Shown: in pieces, positions 61,409-64,000 of the stretch
Layout: each line of letters begins with the position of its first letter
Position numbering within the stretch: the stretch's first letter is position 1
Assembly: GCA_964446655.1 (NCBI GenBank)
Contig: CAYUPL010000008.1
Location: 24,941-88,940 of the forward strand
DNA from: Desulfopila_A sp964446655
GTDB lineage: Bacteria > Desulfobacterota > Desulfobulbia > Desulfobulbales > Desulfocapsaceae
Direction: 5' to 3'
DNA: 64,000 nucleotides
Notes under the pieces: model-generated
Database searches by the model: none
What the model was told of the DNA's origin: nothing
The model's input: only the letters and a program-made list of their open reading frames with translations
Position numbers and translations under genes: made by a program

Positions 61409-63994
61409 CTATGCCGGGCTGAGCGGTTGTTCTTTCTTCTGTCGACCGCGCTGCAAACCCCAGATAAGAGCAAACAGCAGTACCGCGGGAATAAAGAGCA
61501 GCTGTTTTGGCGGGCGCGGCGCATCGAGCTGCACACTGATGATCTCCTGATCAAAATCGATGCCCATCTTCTCGGCATTACTGCCGAATACCACGGTGTC
61601 GACAATGACCATATCCTCTTCTTCGCGGGTTGTAAAGCCGATCCCCTGGATGCGGGCAGAACCAGTTTTTTCATCACCCACCGGCAGCATCAGAGTCTTG
61701 CGGTACGAATCGCCACGAAAGGTCTCCCCTGCCACCATAATTCGTACCTGCGAGCCGGGATCCATGTCGGCCACAATGGCGGCCAGCTCCGCGCCGGGCT
61801 TTTCCAGCAGCGGCGGATAGACCTTGTCCCAGAAGTAGCCGGGGCGGAGCAGGGTAAAGGCCACCAGCAGCAGGGCCGCGGTTTCCCAGATCCGGTTTCT
61901 GGTCAGCATATAGCGCTGGGTCGCCGCGGCAAAGACCAGCATGGCCATGATCGAGGCGGCGATTACAATGGTCAGATGGAGCCAGGTACCGATGCCGATC
62001 ATCAATATCTCATTATTGAAGATAAAGATAAAGGGCAGAATAGCGGTGCGGATGTCATAGGTGAAGCCCTGGATACCGGTGCGGATCGGATCACCGCCCG
62101 AGATGCCCGCCGCGGCAAAGGCGGCCAACCCCACCGGCGGGGTGTCGTCGGCCAGGATGCCGAAGTAGAAGACGAACAGATGTACGGCGATAAGGGGCAC
62201 GATCAGGCCGTTGGCCGCGCCGAGGTTGACGATAACCGGCGCCATCAGGGTGGAAACCACGATATAGTTGGCCGTGGTGGGCAGCCCCATGCCGAGCAGC
62301 AGACTGATAACGGCGGTGAACAGCAGAATCAGCATCAGGTTGCCGCCGGAGATGAATTCGACAAATTCGGTCATGACAAGGCCTATGCCCGTCAGGGTCA
62401 CCGTACCGACCACGATACCCGCCGCTGCCGTGGCCACACCGATACCGATCATATTGCGTGCTCCGGAAACCAGTCCCAGGATCAGATCCTCAAAACCGCG
62501 CCGTATGGAAAATTCAGCGCTGTCCGCCTTGCGCAACAGCCCTTTTAGAGGCCTTTGCGTTACCACGATAACAAGAAGCAATACCGTGGCCCAGAAGGCG
62601 GACAGTGAGGGAGAAAGCCTTTCCACGGTAAGGCACCACATCAGCACGACGATGGGCAGCAGGAAATAGTAGCCCGCCTGGGCCGTGGCCCGTAGGGGCG
62701 GCAGCTCCGTTATCTCGGTGGTCACCTCCAGCTCCGGTACCCTGGTGGCGACATAGAGCAGGAGCAGATAGGCCAGCAGCAGCAAGACCGTGATGATCGC
62801 CATGGTGGCATCGCCGGCCACATCCTTGATCCAGCCGAGGCCGTAGTAGGTGGCCGCACCAATGACGATGAGAAAGACAACAGTGGTGACAAAGCTCAGC
62901 AGGTTCTGCGCCAGGGTCTTTTTCTGTTGTCGCTCCATGCCCTTCAACCCCATTTTACAGGCCTCCAGATGGACGATATAGACCAGGGCGATATAGGAGA
63001 TAATGGCCGGCAGAAAGGCGTGCTTGATCACCTCGATATAGGAAATTCCGACATATTCCACCATCAGAAAGGCGGCGGCGCCCATGACCGGCGGCGTCAG
63101 CTGACCGTTGGTGGAGGAGGCCACCTCCACGGCGCCGGCCTTTTCGGCGGAGAATCCGACCTTTTTCATCAGCGGGATGGTAAATGTCCCGGTGGTGACC
63201 ACGTTGGCAATGGAAGAACCGGACACCAGCCCGGTCATGGCCGAGGAAACCACCGCTGCCTTGGCCGGGCCGCCGCGCAGATGTCCAAGGCCCGCAAAGG
63301 CGGTACGGATAAAATAGTTGCCCGCCCCGGCCGATTCCAGCAGGGAACCGAACAATACGAACATGAACACCATGGAGGTGGAAACCCCCAGGGCGACACC
63401 ATAGACGCCTTCGGTGGAGAGCCAGTAATGCGACATGCCTTTCACCAGGCTGGCCCCCTTGTGGGCGATAACATCGGGCATATGGGCGCCGGCGAAGGTA
63501 TAGAGAATAAAGACCGCAGCAACCACCATCAACGGCGGCCCCAGAGCACGGCGGGTGGCCTCGAGCAGCAGGATCAAGCCGATGACGCTGATGACCAGAT
63601 CAAGGGCCGTAGGGCTGCCGGGACGACTCGACAGGGCGTCGTAAAACAAAAAGATATAGCCGGCGCAGAAGGCCGCCACCAGGGCTACGATCCAGTCCTG
63701 GATGGGGATATAGTCCTTGGCCGATGATTTCAGGGTGGGAAAGGCGGTATAGGACAGGAAGATGGCAAAGGCCAGATGAATGGAGCGGGCCTCGGTGTCG
63801 TTGATGACGAAGAGATTGAGCATGAAAGGCAGCGGCGAGGCATACCAGAGCTGGAACAGCGTCCAGAGCAGCGGGATAAAAAACAACACGCTTTTCGGGA
63901 TCGCGCCCGTCGGATGGCGTGCCCCGGTATCGGCCTTGGCAATGATTTCGTGGAGCTGCTCTTCGGAGAGCTGTCGTTCTCGTGGCTTACTCAT
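61409..63994 (-). CDS. Fused TRAP transporter permease (DctQM type, TAXI family)
   Basis: 861-residue membrane protein with about 18-20 hydrophobic segments: a DctQ-like N-terminal part fused to the DctM-like large subunit (for example GGPAKAAVVSSAMTGLVSGSSIANVVTTG near residue 245 and GMGLPTTANYIVVSTLMAPVIV near 580). A C-terminal soluble extension of about 170 residues follows, resembling DUF3394 tails. It uses an ion gradient and an external binding protein, which is not in the window. The substrate is unknown; many relatives take dicarboxylates or related acids. Base composition is much more G+C-rich than the neighbours. ATG at 63992-63994. Confidence 0.92.
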   Translation of the reverse strand: MSKPRERQLSEEQLHEIIAKADTGARHPTGAIPKSVLFFIPLLWTLFQLWYASPLPFMLNLFVINDTEARSIHLAFAIFLSYTAFPTLKSSAKDYIPIQDWIVALVAAFCAGYIFLFYDALSSRPGSPTALDLVISVIGLILLLEATRRALGPPLMVVAAVFILYTFAGAHMPDVIAHKGASLVKGMSHYWLSTEGVYGVALGVSTSMVFMFVLFGSLLESAGAGNYFIRTAFAGLGHLRGGPAKAAVVSSAMTGLVSGSSIANVVTTGTFTIPLMKKVGFSAEKAGAVEVASSTNGQLTPPVMGAAAFLMVEYVGISYIEVIKHAFLPAIISYIALVYIVHLEACKMGLKGMERQQKKTLAQNLLSFVTTVVFLIVIGAATYYGLGWIKDVAGDATMAIITVLLLLAYLLLLYVATRVPELEVTTEITELPPLRATAQAGYYFLLPIVVLMWCLTVERLSPSLSAFWATVLLLVIVVTQRPLKGLLRKADSAEFSIRRGFEDLILGLVSGARNMIGIGVATAAAGIVVGTVTLTGIGLVMTEFVEFISGGNLMLILLFTAVISLLLGMGLPTTANYIVVSTLMAPVIVNLGAANGLIVPLIAVHLFVFYFGILADDTPPVGLAAFAAAGISGGDPIRTGIQGFTYDIRTAILPFIFIFNNEILMIGIGTWLHLTIVIAASIMAMLVFAAATQRYMLTRNRIWETAALLLVAFTLLRPGYFWDKVYPPLLEKPGAELAAIVADMDPGSQVRIMVAGETFRGDSYRKTLMLPVGDEKTGSARIQGIGFTTREEEDMVIVDTVVFGSNAEKMGIDFDQEIISVQLDAPRPPKQLLFIPAVLLFALIWGLQRGRQKKEQPLSPA

Positions 63995-64000
63995 GGTCGC

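Noticed and set aside
60860..62548. Long open frame on the plus strand opposite usp and the TRAP permease
   Set aside because: It is the reverse reading of two well-supported genes in G+C-rich DNA; the product is rich in His, Gln, Gly and Asp and lacks any family pattern.

Overview
The window reads as a chromosome segment of a dissimilatory sulfate-reducing Desulfobacterota, most likely of the Desulfobulbales type. The evidence is a complete aprBA operon (APS reductase) and a complete qmoABC operon (its quinone-linked electron partner), set beside housekeeping genes of moderate G+C. Genus and species cannot be fixed from what is visible. Nearly all of positions 1-48400 is transcribed from the minus strand.

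Positions 1-31200 (read from right to left) hold one almost unbroken run of translation and transcription genes. It starts with a promoter and four tRNAs (Thr-TGT, Tyr-GTA, Gly-TCC, Thr-GGT), then tuf copy 2, rpmG, tRNA-Trp, secE, nusG, rplK, rplA, an L10 leader, rplJ, rplL, rpoB and rpoC. A consensus-like promoter then precedes rpsL, rpsG, fusA, tuf copy 1 and the full S10 and spc gene sets, through secY, map, infA, rpmJ, rpsM and the start of rpsK, which is cut by the window edge. The two tuf genes look identical apart from the last codons. Five ribosomal protein genes (rpsM, rpsE, rpsN, rpsC, rplJ) start with TTG, and rpoC very probably starts with GTG.

Positions 31330-39465 carry energy metabolism. 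aprB-aprA follows a near-consensus promoter and ends at a strong bidirectional terminator. qmoA-qmoB-qmoC is a separate unit with its own terminator. AprAB reduces adenosine phosphosulfate to sulfite, and QmoABC passes electrons to it from the menaquinone pool.

Positions 39466-48400 hold ftsK, nusB, a riboflavin set (ribE, ribBA, ribH, with ribF further upstream), two TPR proteins and a zinc-ribbon/HEAT-repeat protein of unknown function. From 48488 the plus strand takes over with tRNA-Leu(CAG), a 246-bp structured repeat-like element with inverted ends, GTP-type PEP carboxykinase, a rhomboid protease and the hflK-hflC pair. A minus-strand Cys-rich protein follows, then citrate synthase (plus), preceded by a 33-bp dyad and a candidate promoter. 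The window ends on the minus strand with polA, a universal stress protein and a large fused TRAP permease whose base composition is clearly more G+C-rich than the rest.

No CRISPR array, prophage, transposase gene or defence system was seen. Most of the window is ordinary core genome. The least explained items are the structured element at 48665-48910, the HEAT/TPR gene group beside the riboflavin genes, the dyad before citrate synthase and the compositional jump at the TRAP permease.
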